A stretch of DNA of 6,770 bases, from assembly GCA_903872255.1 (NCBI GenBank), contig CAIQJW010000102.1:1-6770 (forward strand), written 5' to 3'. Both the position numbers and the translations under genes were made by a program. The stretch comes from an uncultured delta proteobacterium (GTDB lineage Bacteria; Desulfobacterota; Syntrophorhabdia; Syntrophorhabdales; Syntrophorhabdaceae). A model generated the notes under the pieces. That model did not search any database. It saw only the letters and a list, made by a program, of their open reading frames with translations, and had not been told where the DNA came from. Positions 1 through 6,002 of this stretch are shown piece by piece (within the stretch, counting starts at the first letter, position 1; the number at the start of each line of letters is the position of its first letter).

Positions 1-13
1 GCATTTACTGGAA

Positions 14-98
14 TTATCCACTCGTCTCTAATTAAATATAGCAATAGGGCCATATTTTTGTCAAGGTCGTTTTTGGGCCGTTTGTGAATTTATCCACG
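14..98 (+). promoter_or_regulatory. Two DnaA-box-like sites in the leader
   Basis: Two copies of the octamer TTATCCAC lie in the same orientation at 14-21 and 90-97. With the ninth base they read TTATCCACT (14-22) and TTATCCACG (90-98). Each matches the bacterial DnaA-box consensus TTATNCACA at all but the last position. Both are preceded by a GAAT-like stretch, so the similarity extends a little beyond the box. The DNA between them is AT-rich. An alternative for the second site is a CRP/FNR-family operator, because TGTGA at 83-87 is followed after six bases by CCACG, which is only a partial second half. The match is seen in the sequence; binding and function are inference. Confidence 0.3.
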
Positions 99-123
99 AC
101 TATAATTATCGATCAAATTTGGA

Positions 124-151
124 TTGACTAAAGCCGAAAATGAGCTATAAA
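124..151 (+). promoter_or_regulatory. Candidate sigma70 promoter for the stress protein gene
   Basis: A -35-like TTGACT (124-129) and a -10-like TATAAA (146-151) are separated by 16 bases; each hexamer matches consensus at five of six positions. The start point would fall near 158, giving a very short leader that begins almost at the ribosome binding site. A perfect TATAAT at 101-106 is a competing -10 and would give a longer leader, but it has no good -35 at the right distance. Confidence 0.4.
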
Positions 152-173
152 GTGCTAAGGGGAGGGAGAGATC

Positions 174-629
174 ATGTTCAAGAAGATACTGTGTCCCGTC
201 GATTTTTCACAATATACACAAGATGTTATCAATTGCGCCGCAGACCTTGCAAAAAAATATGGCGGGGAGCTTCATGTCATGCACGTCGTCCCGAACATGA
301 CATACTTCACGCCGTATGAATCCTTCCTGACGCCGGAGAATCTTGTCGCGATAGAAAGGAACATTGAGGACGAGGTCGAAAGTAATTTCACCAAACTCCT
401 GAAAAATGAAAGCGTTCCGACGAAAAGTATCATAAAGACCGGCGCTCCGTTTGTGGAGATCATCGATTACGCGAAATCGGAATCCATTGATCTTATCGTT
501 ATGGGAACCCATGGCCACAGTGGTATAGAGCATATCCTGATCGGCAATGTGGCAGAAAAAGTGGTCCGTAAATCCCCATGCCCGGTCATGACCATAAGGC
601 CCAAGGGAAAAACGTTCAAGATGCCTTAA
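174..629 (+). CDS. Universal stress protein, UspA family
   Basis: A 151-residue single-domain universal stress protein, the normal length for the family. These small cytoplasmic proteins have a Rossmann-like fold, usually dimerise, and often bind ATP; they help cells survive starvation and other stresses. The N-terminal strand MFKKILCPVDFS contains the conserved aspartate (D10). The family nucleotide loop is visible near residues 106-125 (IDLIVMGTHGHSG, then IGN), followed by the typical C-terminal segment EKVVRKSPCPVMTIRP. In the ATP-binding pattern G-x2-G-x9-G-(S/T), the glycines are G111, G114 and G124, but the last position is Asn125 instead of Ser/Thr. ATP binding therefore cannot be assumed. 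The ATG at 174 is supported by a purine-rich Shine-Dalgarno region at 157-170. The gene is monocistronic and convergent with radA. Family assignment is secure; the specific role is not known. Confidence 0.93.
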   Translation: MFKKILCPVDFSQYTQDVINCAADLAKKYGGELHVMHVVPNMTYFTPYESFLTPENLVAIERNIEDEVESNFTKLLKNESVPTKSIIKTGAPFVEIIDYAKSESIDLIVMGTHGHSGIEHILIGNVAEKVVRKSPCPVMTIRPKGKTFKMP

Positions 630-640
630 CGGGGCAGGTT

Positions 641-692
641 ATAGGTAATGGGTAATAGGTTATGGGAAAAGAACCTATTACCCATTACCTAT
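641..692. repeat. 21-bp perfect inverted repeat between convergent genes
   Basis: The arms 641-661 and 672-692 are perfect reverse complements over 21 bases, with a 10-base loop (662-671). The left part is itself an imperfect tandem repeat: ATAGGTAATGGGTA (641-654) is followed by ATAGGTTATGGGAA (655-668), matching at 12 of 14 positions. The right arm encodes the last residues and stop codon of radA (Ile-Gly-Asn-Gly-stop). The hairpin could stop transcription from both sides, since it lies 11 bases after the stress protein stop and at the radA end. Neither side has a clear T-run, so it is not a standard intrinsic terminator. It may instead be one copy of a dispersed repeat. Confidence 0.9.
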
Positions 693-2018
693 CCTCTTAT
701 ACAACTCCTTAATATTCCGTACATTTATGATGTCGATGCCGTCGGTGTGGGGGATATCCTGGGAGCAGAAGACGTGTTTTATGCCTATGCGCTGACATTC
801 TTTTATCCTGAGGTCCATGTTGACTATCTTTCGGATCTCGCCGGTGAGGCCGATCTCGCCGAAGAAGGCCGTATCGCGGCCAAGGGCCGTTTCTTTATAG
901 CTTGAAAGGATGGATGCCGCGACCGGCAGGTCGATGCCCGGCTCGTTTACCTTCATCCCGCCGGTAACGTTGACGTAAATGTCCCTGTCAAAGAGCGGTC
1001 TCCCGATCGCCTTTTCGATAACCGAGATCAGGATAAAGAGCCGGTTGACGTCATAACCGAGCGAAAGCCGCCTCGGCATCGAGAAATTTGTCTTTTGCGT
1101 TATCGCCTGGATCTCAAGAATGATGGGGCGAGATCCTGTGATATAGGGGAAAAGACTGCTCCCCTCTCCGATGTCCCCGCGTTGGGACATGAAGAATTGG
1201 GAAGGGTTTTCGACACTTATAAGGCCATTGCCCGCCATCTGGAATATCCCGACCTCCTCACAGGCGCCGTACCTGTTCTTGATAGTTCGCAAGAGGCGGT
1301 ACGGAAGCATCTTGTCGCCTTCAAAATAGAGGACCGTATCGACCATATGCTCCAAGATCTTGGGCCCGGCTATGACCCCTTCTTTTGTCACATGACCTAT
1401 TATTATGAGGCTCGTATCGGTTAACTTGGCTTCCATGGTGAGACGCGTCGCCACATCTTTGACCTGGCCCATGCTCCCCGGCAGCATCGGCAGTTTCGGA
1501 TTATAAATGGATTGGATCGAATCAACGATAACGAGGCCGTAGTGCTCCTCGGCCATTGCCGACAGCACATCGTCGAGATGGTTGGTTGTCAGGAAAGCAT
1601 AGCCGGCATTAAGCCCCAACCTCTTTTTTCGGGATGCCAGCTGTCTTAACGATTCCTCTCCGGAGGCATAAAGGACCTTGACCCCGCATTCCGTTAATTT
1701 CGCCGCCATTTCGAAACATAAGGTCGTTTTACCTATTCCCGGGTCTCCACCTAACAAAATGGCCGAGCCTATCGTCATGCCGCCGCCGAGGACGCGGTCC
1801 ATTTCTTCAATTCCCGTTATGATGCGTTCCTCGTCGGCAAGATCGTCGTCAGACAATATGACCGGCCGCCTCGGTTCCTTTCCATCGATCCTCGCTACGG
1901 GCGTCATTTCCTTGAATGTGTCCCAACCCTGGCACATCGGGCATTTTCCCAGCCATTTCAATGTTTCATGTCCGCAACTCGTGCATGCGAAAAGAGTCTT
2001 TTTTGTCGATTTACTCAA
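678..2018 (-). CDS. radA: DNA repair protein RadA (Sms)
   Basis: A 446-residue RadA, close to the usual length of about 450-460. RadA is a hexameric RecA-like ATPase that helps process recombination intermediates by driving branch migration. All family parts are present in order. There is an N-terminal zinc finger with cysteines C12, C15, C26 and C29, then a RecA-type ATPase with Walker A GDPGIGKTT (91-99) and Walker B LVIVDS (162-167). The RadA signature KNRYG follows (247-251; KNRFG in most members), then a C-terminal Lon-protease-like domain from about residue 290. The start is a TTG at 2018. The next Met is residue 28 and would remove most of the zinc finger, so TTG is well supported. The start overlaps the upstream TIM-barrel gene by 8 bp, which suggests translational coupling. 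It is the last gene of the minus-strand run, and its stop lies inside the inverted repeat at 641-692. Confidence 0.96.
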   Translation of the reverse strand: MSKSTKKTLFACTSCGHETLKWLGKCPMCQGWDTFKEMTPVARIDGKEPRRPVILSDDDLADEERIITGIEEMDRVLGGGMTIGSAILLGGDPGIGKTTLCFEMAAKLTECGVKVLYASGEESLRQLASRKKRLGLNAGYAFLTTNHLDDVLSAMAEEHYGLVIVDSIQSIYNPKLPMLPGSMGQVKDVATRLTMEAKLTDTSLIIIGHVTKEGVIAGPKILEHMVDTVLYFEGDKMLPYRLLRTIKNRYGACEEVGIFQMAGNGLISVENPSQFFMSQRGDIGEGSSLFPYITGSRPIILEIQAITQKTNFSMPRRLSLGYDVNRLFILISVIEKAIGRPLFDRDIYVNVTGGMKVNEPGIDLPVAASILSSYKETALGRDTAFFGEIGLTGEIRKIVNMDLRIKECQRIGIKHVFCSQDIPHTDGIDIINVRNIKELYKRIGNG

Positions 2019-2808
2019 AAGGTGCCCCCGTATGAAGCCGTATCAGCCGGGCCTGGTATTCCATAAGCCTGACAAGCCATTCCCGGTTCCTGGGAAGTTC
2101 CCGCGGCGATACCTCGTATGTGATCATCCCGTCATAACCAAGCCGCCGGGCCGTATTTAAGAATTTAGCTATCGGCAGATCGCCCCGGCCAAGAAAAAGA
2201 TGGCTTTCGTGCTCCCCGTGGTCGCTAAGGTGAATGTTCTTCAGGCGCCCGGTCCTCATGACCTTGATGAAAGGCACGATTATATCGTTCCCGAATGTCG
2301 CCAGGTGGGTTGTATCAAGTGTGAAATAGAGGTTATGCGCGACCCCGAATGCAATCAGATCATTAATATCATTAAGGATGTAAGATTCGAGCATGAGGCG
2401 TTTGCCTGAGCGCGGCATGTTCTCGATCGTGAGCGCTATATCGCTCAAGTCGAGCTCCTTTTGAAAGTCCTCGATGCTGTTGAGCCATTTTGTAAACCCT
2501 ATCTCCATCGTAAGCCAGGCCGGCGGGTGAAAATTTACGACGCTAGCACCGAGGACGCGGGCGATATCGATCGTTCTTTTGAGCTCGTCCACCTTTGTTC
2601 CCCATTTTTTCATCTTGAGAAATGGCGCGTGAATGGTGTGGATCGGAAGGATATCGCGGCAGGCCAAGACCCTGTCGAGATAACTATCGCCCATGAAACG
2701 CTGATCGATAACGACCTCGCAGCCGTCGAAGCGGGCCTCGCTTGCAAGTAGAAATATCTCTTCGATGGGAAGGTGATAAAGGCAGCCTGTTGAAAAAATA
2801 TATTTCAT
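2011..2808 (-). CDS. AP endonuclease 2 / sugar isomerase-like TIM barrel
   Basis: A 265-residue protein of the xylose isomerase-like TIM-barrel superfamily, which includes endonuclease IV and sugar epimerases/isomerases. The recognisable segments in order are IHTIHAPF (56-63), VVNFHPP (90-96), TIENMP (127-132), TLDTTHLATFG (163-173), NIHLSDH (191-197), LGRGDLPI (206-213) and TYEVSP (230-235). Compared from memory with E. coli endonuclease IV, the likely metal ligands are H60, H94, E129, D165, H168, H193, E201, H203 and E232. This would be the full trinuclear-zinc set, with Glu where endonuclease IV has Asp229. Ordinary sugar isomerases of this fold need fewer ligands. The protein has no signal peptide or membrane segment. 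Its ATG overlaps the stop of the upstream M24 gene by 4 bp (ATGA), and radA begins inside its last codons. Superfamily is secure; substrate is not, and DNA repair or carbohydrate metabolism are both open. Confidence 0.85.
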   Translation of the reverse strand: MKYIFSTGCLYHLPIEEIFLLASEARFDGCEVVIDQRFMGDSYLDRVLACRDILPIHTIHAPFLKMKKWGTKVDELKRTIDIARVLGASVVNFHPPAWLTMEIGFTKWLNSIEDFQKELDLSDIALTIENMPRSGKRLMLESYILNDINDLIAFGVAHNLYFTLDTTHLATFGNDIIVPFIKVMRTGRLKNIHLSDHGEHESHLFLGRGDLPIAKFLNTARRLGYDGMITYEVSPRELPRNREWLVRLMEYQARLIRLHTGAPFE

Positions 2809-3977
2809 GCGATAATGATGTTATCATCAATATCAGTAATTATGCGACATTTCCCGTTCGTATAGTGGACAGTGTTCTCGTACCCGCAGCAACCTTTCCG
2901 GGGCCAGACCATTTTTGGCTCGATCGCAAAGACAGCGCCGTCTTCTATCGGGTATGTGTGAGTGGCGGCTATGTACGGGAATTCGGCAAGTTCGATGCCT
3001 ATTCCGTGTCCGAGAAATCTGACCTTATGCGGTTTGAAGCCGAGATAATAATCTGCATAACCTGACTTTTCCGCCAGTTCTTTTGAGTATTCAAAGAGTT
3101 CTTTGCTGGTATAACCTTCGACAACCTTTTCGAGGACCCGGTCATGGATGTCCTTACAGACCCAGTAGGCCCCGGCAAAGAGATCCGGCATGGACCCGAT
3201 GGCGTACATTCTTGTCTGGTCGACCTGGTACCCGTGGTAGCAGATCCCGAAATCTATCAGGATCGGCTCATTCTTTTTTATCTTCTTGAAGCTCGCTCCA
3301 ACGGGAAAGGCCGGGGACAGGCCCAATCCTCCCATCGGTGAATCGGATTGACTGACGATGCTGCCGGTCCTTCCGCTTACGATATGCCAGGTGTATGCCT
3401 CATAATTGAGGGAACGGACCCTGAGGAGCCCCTCGTGGCCCAGGGACTTGGCATATGCTTCCATGTTACCGCCGACCTCGATCTCCGTAACACCCTCGTG
3501 GAGAAATTCAGGGACCTTTGCATAGACCTTCCGGCTGATCCCGGCTGCCTTTTTCATGATCGCGATCTCAAAAGGCGATTTTTTCTTGCGGATCTCCTTT
3601 GTCAGAGGGGAGCAATCAACGAACTCGGCATTGCCAAGTAATGCCTGAAATTTTATGACGTCATTGTAGGGAATGACGTCAAGCTGCATGCCTATGCGTT
3701 TCATAGGTTTCAGGTGCTGAAGGATGTCCTTGACCGAACGGTACGATATCAGGTTTGCCAGCGGTGATTCCCTGCGCGCGCGGGTTATCTCGCGCTTGAC
3801 AAAAAGGATCGGGTCTCCATCCACGGGAACGAAAAGCAATGAATCCTGCATTGTCCCGGAAAGGTAGTAATAATCGATCTTGTAATGAAAAAAGGCCCCA
3901 TCGAGCGAGGCCTTCTCCATTAACACTTTCAGTTTTTGGATCCGTGAGTCAATTTCTTCTTTCGGTGCGTATTTCAT
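2805..3977 (-). CDS. M24-family metallohydrolase (Xaa-Pro peptidase-like)
   Basis: A 390-residue protein with a creatinase-like N-terminal domain (about 1-130) and a C-terminal 'pita-bread' M24 domain (about 135-385). This is the architecture of prolidases and Xaa-Pro aminopeptidases. All five dinuclear-metal ligands are visible: D242 and D253 in DFGICYHGYQVDQTR, H324 in GHGIGIE, E353 in AIEPK and E367 in GYENTV. Two histidines that shape the active site in aminopeptidase P appear replaced. The position after SGRTGSIV is Ser209, and the position seven residues after H324 is Ala331. It may therefore not act on Xaa-Pro peptides. I chose the ATG at 3977, 8 nt after the bamR stop, because it places the usual RIQKLKVLMEK opening near the terminus. 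A TTG at 4001 would add eight residues and overlap bamR by 16 bp. The stop overlaps the next gene by 4 bp. It is cytoplasmic, with no signal peptide. Confidence 0.87.
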   Translation of the reverse strand: MKYAPKEEIDSRIQKLKVLMEKASLDGAFFHYKIDYYYLSGTMQDSLLFVPVDGDPILFVKREITRARRESPLANLISYRSVKDILQHLKPMKRIGMQLDVIPYNDVIKFQALLGNAEFVDCSPLTKEIRKKKSPFEIAIMKKAAGISRKVYAKVPEFLHEGVTEIEVGGNMEAYAKSLGHEGLLRVRSLNYEAYTWHIVSGRTGSIVSQSDSPMGGLGLSPAFPVGASFKKIKKNEPILIDFGICYHGYQVDQTRMYAIGSMPDLFAGAYWVCKDIHDRVLEKVVEGYTSKELFEYSKELAEKSGYADYYLGFKPHKVRFLGHGIGIELAEFPYIAATHTYPIEDGAVFAIEPKMVWPRKGCCGYENTVHYTNGKCRIITDIDDNIIIA

Positions 3978-3985
3978 AAATGCTG

Positions 3986-4756
3986 TTATTCGTCCTTCCA
4001 AACTGCCTTTCTCTTTTCCATAAAAGCACTAATGCCTTCGTTTGCATCTTTCGTTTTCATGCATCCGTCAAGGTAGATGATCTCTGACAATCTCAGGGCT
4101 TCGAGGAAATTGACATTGAGCCCGGCTTTGATCGCACGCTTGGTCCACATTGCGACCGGTCGAGACTGCTTGGTGAAATCAGCCATGAATTTCTCTGCTT
4201 CCGCCTTGAAATTTTCGACGGGAAGCACGACATTGACAAGGCCCATCTGTTTTGCTTCCTGTGCGCCGATGATCTTGCCCGTCAGGAGAAGTTCATAGGT
4301 ATTCTTGAGTCCGATGATCTTCGGGAACCACGCCGCAGCGATAGGGGGGAAAACGCCCACTGCGATCTCGGGCTGGCCGATCTTTGCCTTCTCTGATGCG
4401 ATAACGATATCGCAGAAGGCCATAAGCTCACACCCGCCGCCAAGCGACCTGCCATTAACAAGCGCTACCGTTGTGCAGTCGAGTTCTTCCATGAGCCGGA
4501 ACATCCGGTGGAAGATCTCGATCATGTCGTTGACCTTGTCAGGGGTATGGTCGGCAACGTCTACGCCGTCACAAAATGCCTTTTCACCGGCGTGATCGAA
4601 GACGAGGAGCTGGACGGTCGGATCTTTCTTGACATCCATGATCGCCTCGACGATCTCCCTCATCATGAGTATCGTCAGCCAGTTTGATACGGGCTCGTTT
4701 AACGTTATCGTTGCAACCTTGTTCTTTTTCTCAAACGTAATATGTGTAAAGGCCAT
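3986..4756 (-). CDS. bamR: Cyclohexa-1,5-diene-1-carbonyl-CoA hydratase
   Basis: A 256-residue crotonase-superfamily protein assigned as the dienoyl-CoA hydratase of anaerobic benzoate degradation (Dch in Thauera). It adds water to cyclohexa-1,5-diene-1-carbonyl-CoA, the product of benzoyl-CoA reductase, giving 6-hydroxycyclohex-1-ene-1-carbonyl-CoA. The oxyanion-hole segments are AFCDGVDV (60-67) and LGGGCE (105-110). The two acid/base glutamates of enoyl-CoA hydratases are both present, E110 in GGGCELMAFCD and E130 in IGQPEIAVG. The segment VGVFPPIAAAWFP (133-145) fits my recollection of this subfamily better than a generic hydratase. The ATG at 4756 has an AGGAG ribosome binding site at 4764-4768, seven bases upstream. 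It follows bamA across a 62-nt gap that holds a strong terminator-like hairpin, and it leads a tight run of four genes. The alternative is another enoyl-CoA hydratase, but adjacency to bamA and bamQ favours bamR. Confidence 0.85.
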   Translation of the reverse strand: MAFTHITFEKKNKVATITLNEPVSNWLTILMMREIVEAIMDVKKDPTVQLLVFDHAGEKAFCDGVDVADHTPDKVNDMIEIFHRMFRLMEELDCTTVALVNGRSLGGGCELMAFCDIVIASEKAKIGQPEIAVGVFPPIAAAWFPKIIGLKNTYELLLTGKIIGAQEAKQMGLVNVVLPVENFKAEAEKFMADFTKQSRPVAMWTKRAIKAGLNVNFLEALRLSEIIYLDGCMKTKDANEGISAFMEKRKAVWKDE

Positions 4757-4773
4757 GACTGCTCTCCTTCTTC

Positions 4774-4804
4774 AAAAAAAATAGGGGGGATAAATCCCCC
4801 CTAT
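4774..4804 (-). terminator. Intrinsic-terminator-like hairpin between bamA and bamR
   Basis: Read on the minus strand, ATAGGGGGGAT (from 4804) pairs with ATCCCCCCTAT (ending at 4781) as a 10-11 bp stem with a tiny loop and a block of six G-C pairs. A run of eight T residues (4781-4774) follows at once. This is a textbook Rho-independent terminator for minus-strand transcription; on the plus strand there is no T-run. It begins 11 bases after the tandem TAATAA stop of bamA (4816-4821) and ends 5 bases before the bamR ribosome binding site. bamR must therefore depend on readthrough or on a promoter inside bamA. Confidence 0.88.
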
Positions 4805-4818
4805 GGTTTGTTGGCTTA

Positions 4819-5967
4819 TTACTTCGCCTGCGGTTTGCCGAGGATCTGTGAGAAATAATCGTCGTTGTTCAAGGCGCCTTCTGCGATGAGCTGGCGGTTC
4901 TTGATGAAGTCGATCGTATCCATGCCGGTGATCTTCTTGGTGTTGAATGCGCCGAAACCTGCGAAGGCCTCGCCCATCATGTTGGTGGCCAGCCAGTAGC
5001 GGTGATCGTTCTTGACCTGGTCCCAGAAGAATTTCTTTTTCTGGCGGATGCCGTCGATTGATTTGTTGAGGCAGCCCGGGAAGAGGTTTGCAAATGTCCA
5101 GATAACTCTGTTAACTTCTGCATCTAGAAGTGCGAAGTCATAGTCGTTGTTTTTCAGTTTCTCGCCGACCCATGCGCGTGCATCTTTTGCTTCCTGGCCG
5201 CTCTTGTTTTCGCCGTAAACGATCTCGCCGTCTTTCACGAATGTATCGGTGATGACCTGCGGGTTACGTACCCATGCGCCCTTGTCGTCTTTCAGGACGG
5301 GGACGACCTTGGAGATAAGGTTCTTGGCTTTCATCTTGTATGCTGACCACATTTCGCAGCTTACGCAGTTCCACATTGCATCTTCTGCGGTGAGGAACCA
5401 AGGGAGGAAGTCTGAGGAGCCGCCGACCGGTGCTGAACCGTGTCTCGGGCCTGCCTGGCCGAAAATGGCAAGGTCAGATGAAATTGCGATGTCGCATGCA
5501 AGGCCGATTTCCTGGCCGCCGGCGACTCTCATGCCGTTTACGCGGCTGATAACCGGTTTCTTGCACATAAGGATACTGTCAACCATATTGTTGAAGAGTT
5601 CCATATATGAGCCGTATTCTTCCGGCCTCTTGCTATAGTATTCTGAATATTCTTTTGTGTTGCCGCCGGTGCAGAACGCGTTCGGGCCTGTTCCCGTGAA
5701 AACGACTGCAACGATTTCGCGGTCAGTCGAGGAGTTCTCGAAACCGGCGATGACGCCCTTTACCATTTCCGTGGTATAGGAATTGTACTGGGCGGGGTTG
5801 TTGAGTCTGATCGTTGCATTGAAGAGCCCGGGAATGACATTGCCCTTCGGGTCTGTCAGGGGTGTTTTTTCGTACACTACGCAAGGGGCTTCAGTTCCCC
5901 AATGCTGTGTACTGTGTCTGGAATGATCTTTTTTACTATTTTCTCTTGGCATCCATTCTAATCCCAT
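4819..5967 (-). CDS. bamA: 6-oxocyclohex-1-ene-1-carbonyl-CoA hydrolase
   Basis: A 382-residue ring-cleaving hydrolase (Oah in Thauera). It adds water to 6-oxocyclohex-1-ene-1-carbonyl-CoA and cleaves the ring to 3-hydroxypimelyl-CoA, the first non-cyclic intermediate of anaerobic aromatic degradation. bamA is widely used as a marker gene for this trait. It belongs to the crotonase superfamily but is longer than ordinary members, with an N-terminal extension (about 1-45) and a large C-terminal region. The oxyanion-hole segments are AFCTGGNTKEY (98-108) and RVAGGQEIGLACDIA (147-161). E153 matches the first catalytic glutamate of enoyl-CoA hydratases. At the second glutamate position there is Gly173 in FGQAGPRHGS, a pattern like naphthoate synthase MenB. 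The ATG at 5967 is chosen because TAGGAGG sits six bases upstream. An in-frame ATG at 6000 would add eleven residues across that site. The gene ends in tandem TAA codons and lies 35 nt after bamQ. Confidence 0.95.
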   Translation of the reverse strand: MGLEWMPRENSKKDHSRHSTQHWGTEAPCVVYEKTPLTDPKGNVIPGLFNATIRLNNPAQYNSYTTEMVKGVIAGFENSSTDREIVAVVFTGTGPNAFCTGGNTKEYSEYYSKRPEEYGSYMELFNNMVDSILMCKKPVISRVNGMRVAGGQEIGLACDIAISSDLAIFGQAGPRHGSAPVGGSSDFLPWFLTAEDAMWNCVSCEMWSAYKMKAKNLISKVVPVLKDDKGAWVRNPQVITDTFVKDGEIVYGENKSGQEAKDARAWVGEKLKNNDYDFALLDAEVNRVIWTFANLFPGCLNKSIDGIRQKKKFFWDQVKNDHRYWLATNMMGEAFAGFGAFNTKKITGMDTIDFIKNRQLIAEGALNNDDYFSQILGKPQAK

Positions 5968-5973
5968 ACTTTT

Positions 5974-5980
5974 CCTCCTA
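5974..5980 (-). promoter_or_regulatory. Ribosome binding site that fixes the bamA start
   Basis: On the minus strand TAGGAGG is followed by the six-base spacer AAAAGT and then ATG (5967-5965). This near-perfect Shine-Dalgarno sequence decides in favour of the shorter bamA protein. The ATG at 6000 has no comparable site and is only 2 nt from the bamQ stop. Confidence 0.9.
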
Positions 5981-6002
5981 AAGTTTTTGTTTAAGAACAA
6001 CC

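Noticed and set aside
1..87. Possible C-terminal tail of an upstream plus-strand gene, open in frame 1 up to TGA at 85-87
   Set aside because: It is only 28 codons, AT-rich and without recognisable features; it cannot be told apart from non-coding DNA.
648..905. Plus-strand open frame of 85 codons over the inverted repeat and the radA 3' end
   Set aside because: It runs through the hairpin and antisense to radA, and the residues are a shadow of radA coding sequence.
1678..2160. Plus-strand open frame of 160 codons opposite radA and the TIM-barrel gene
   Set aside because: It lies wholly antisense to two well-supported genes, has no recognisable domain, and its Pro/Ser-rich composition is what the opposite strand of coding DNA gives.
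2811..2836. Small palindromic GATGTTATCATC-type sequence
   Set aside because: It lies in the codons for the Asp/Ile-rich C-terminus of the M24 protein and is explained by that coding sequence; the stem is short and has no T-run.
3978..4001. TTG start at 4001 for the M24 gene
   Set aside because: It would overlap bamR by 16 bp and add residues not expected before the creatinase N-terminal domain. It has a weak AAAGG upstream, so it is not fully excluded.
5249..5638. Plus-strand open frame of 129 codons opposite bamA
   Set aside because: It is antisense to a strongly supported gene, with no ribosome binding site or family motif that I can see.
5968..6000. Longer bamA start at 6000, adding eleven residues
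   Set aside because: The added stretch contains the strong TAGGAGG ribosome binding site for the ATG at 5967 and has no good site of its own.
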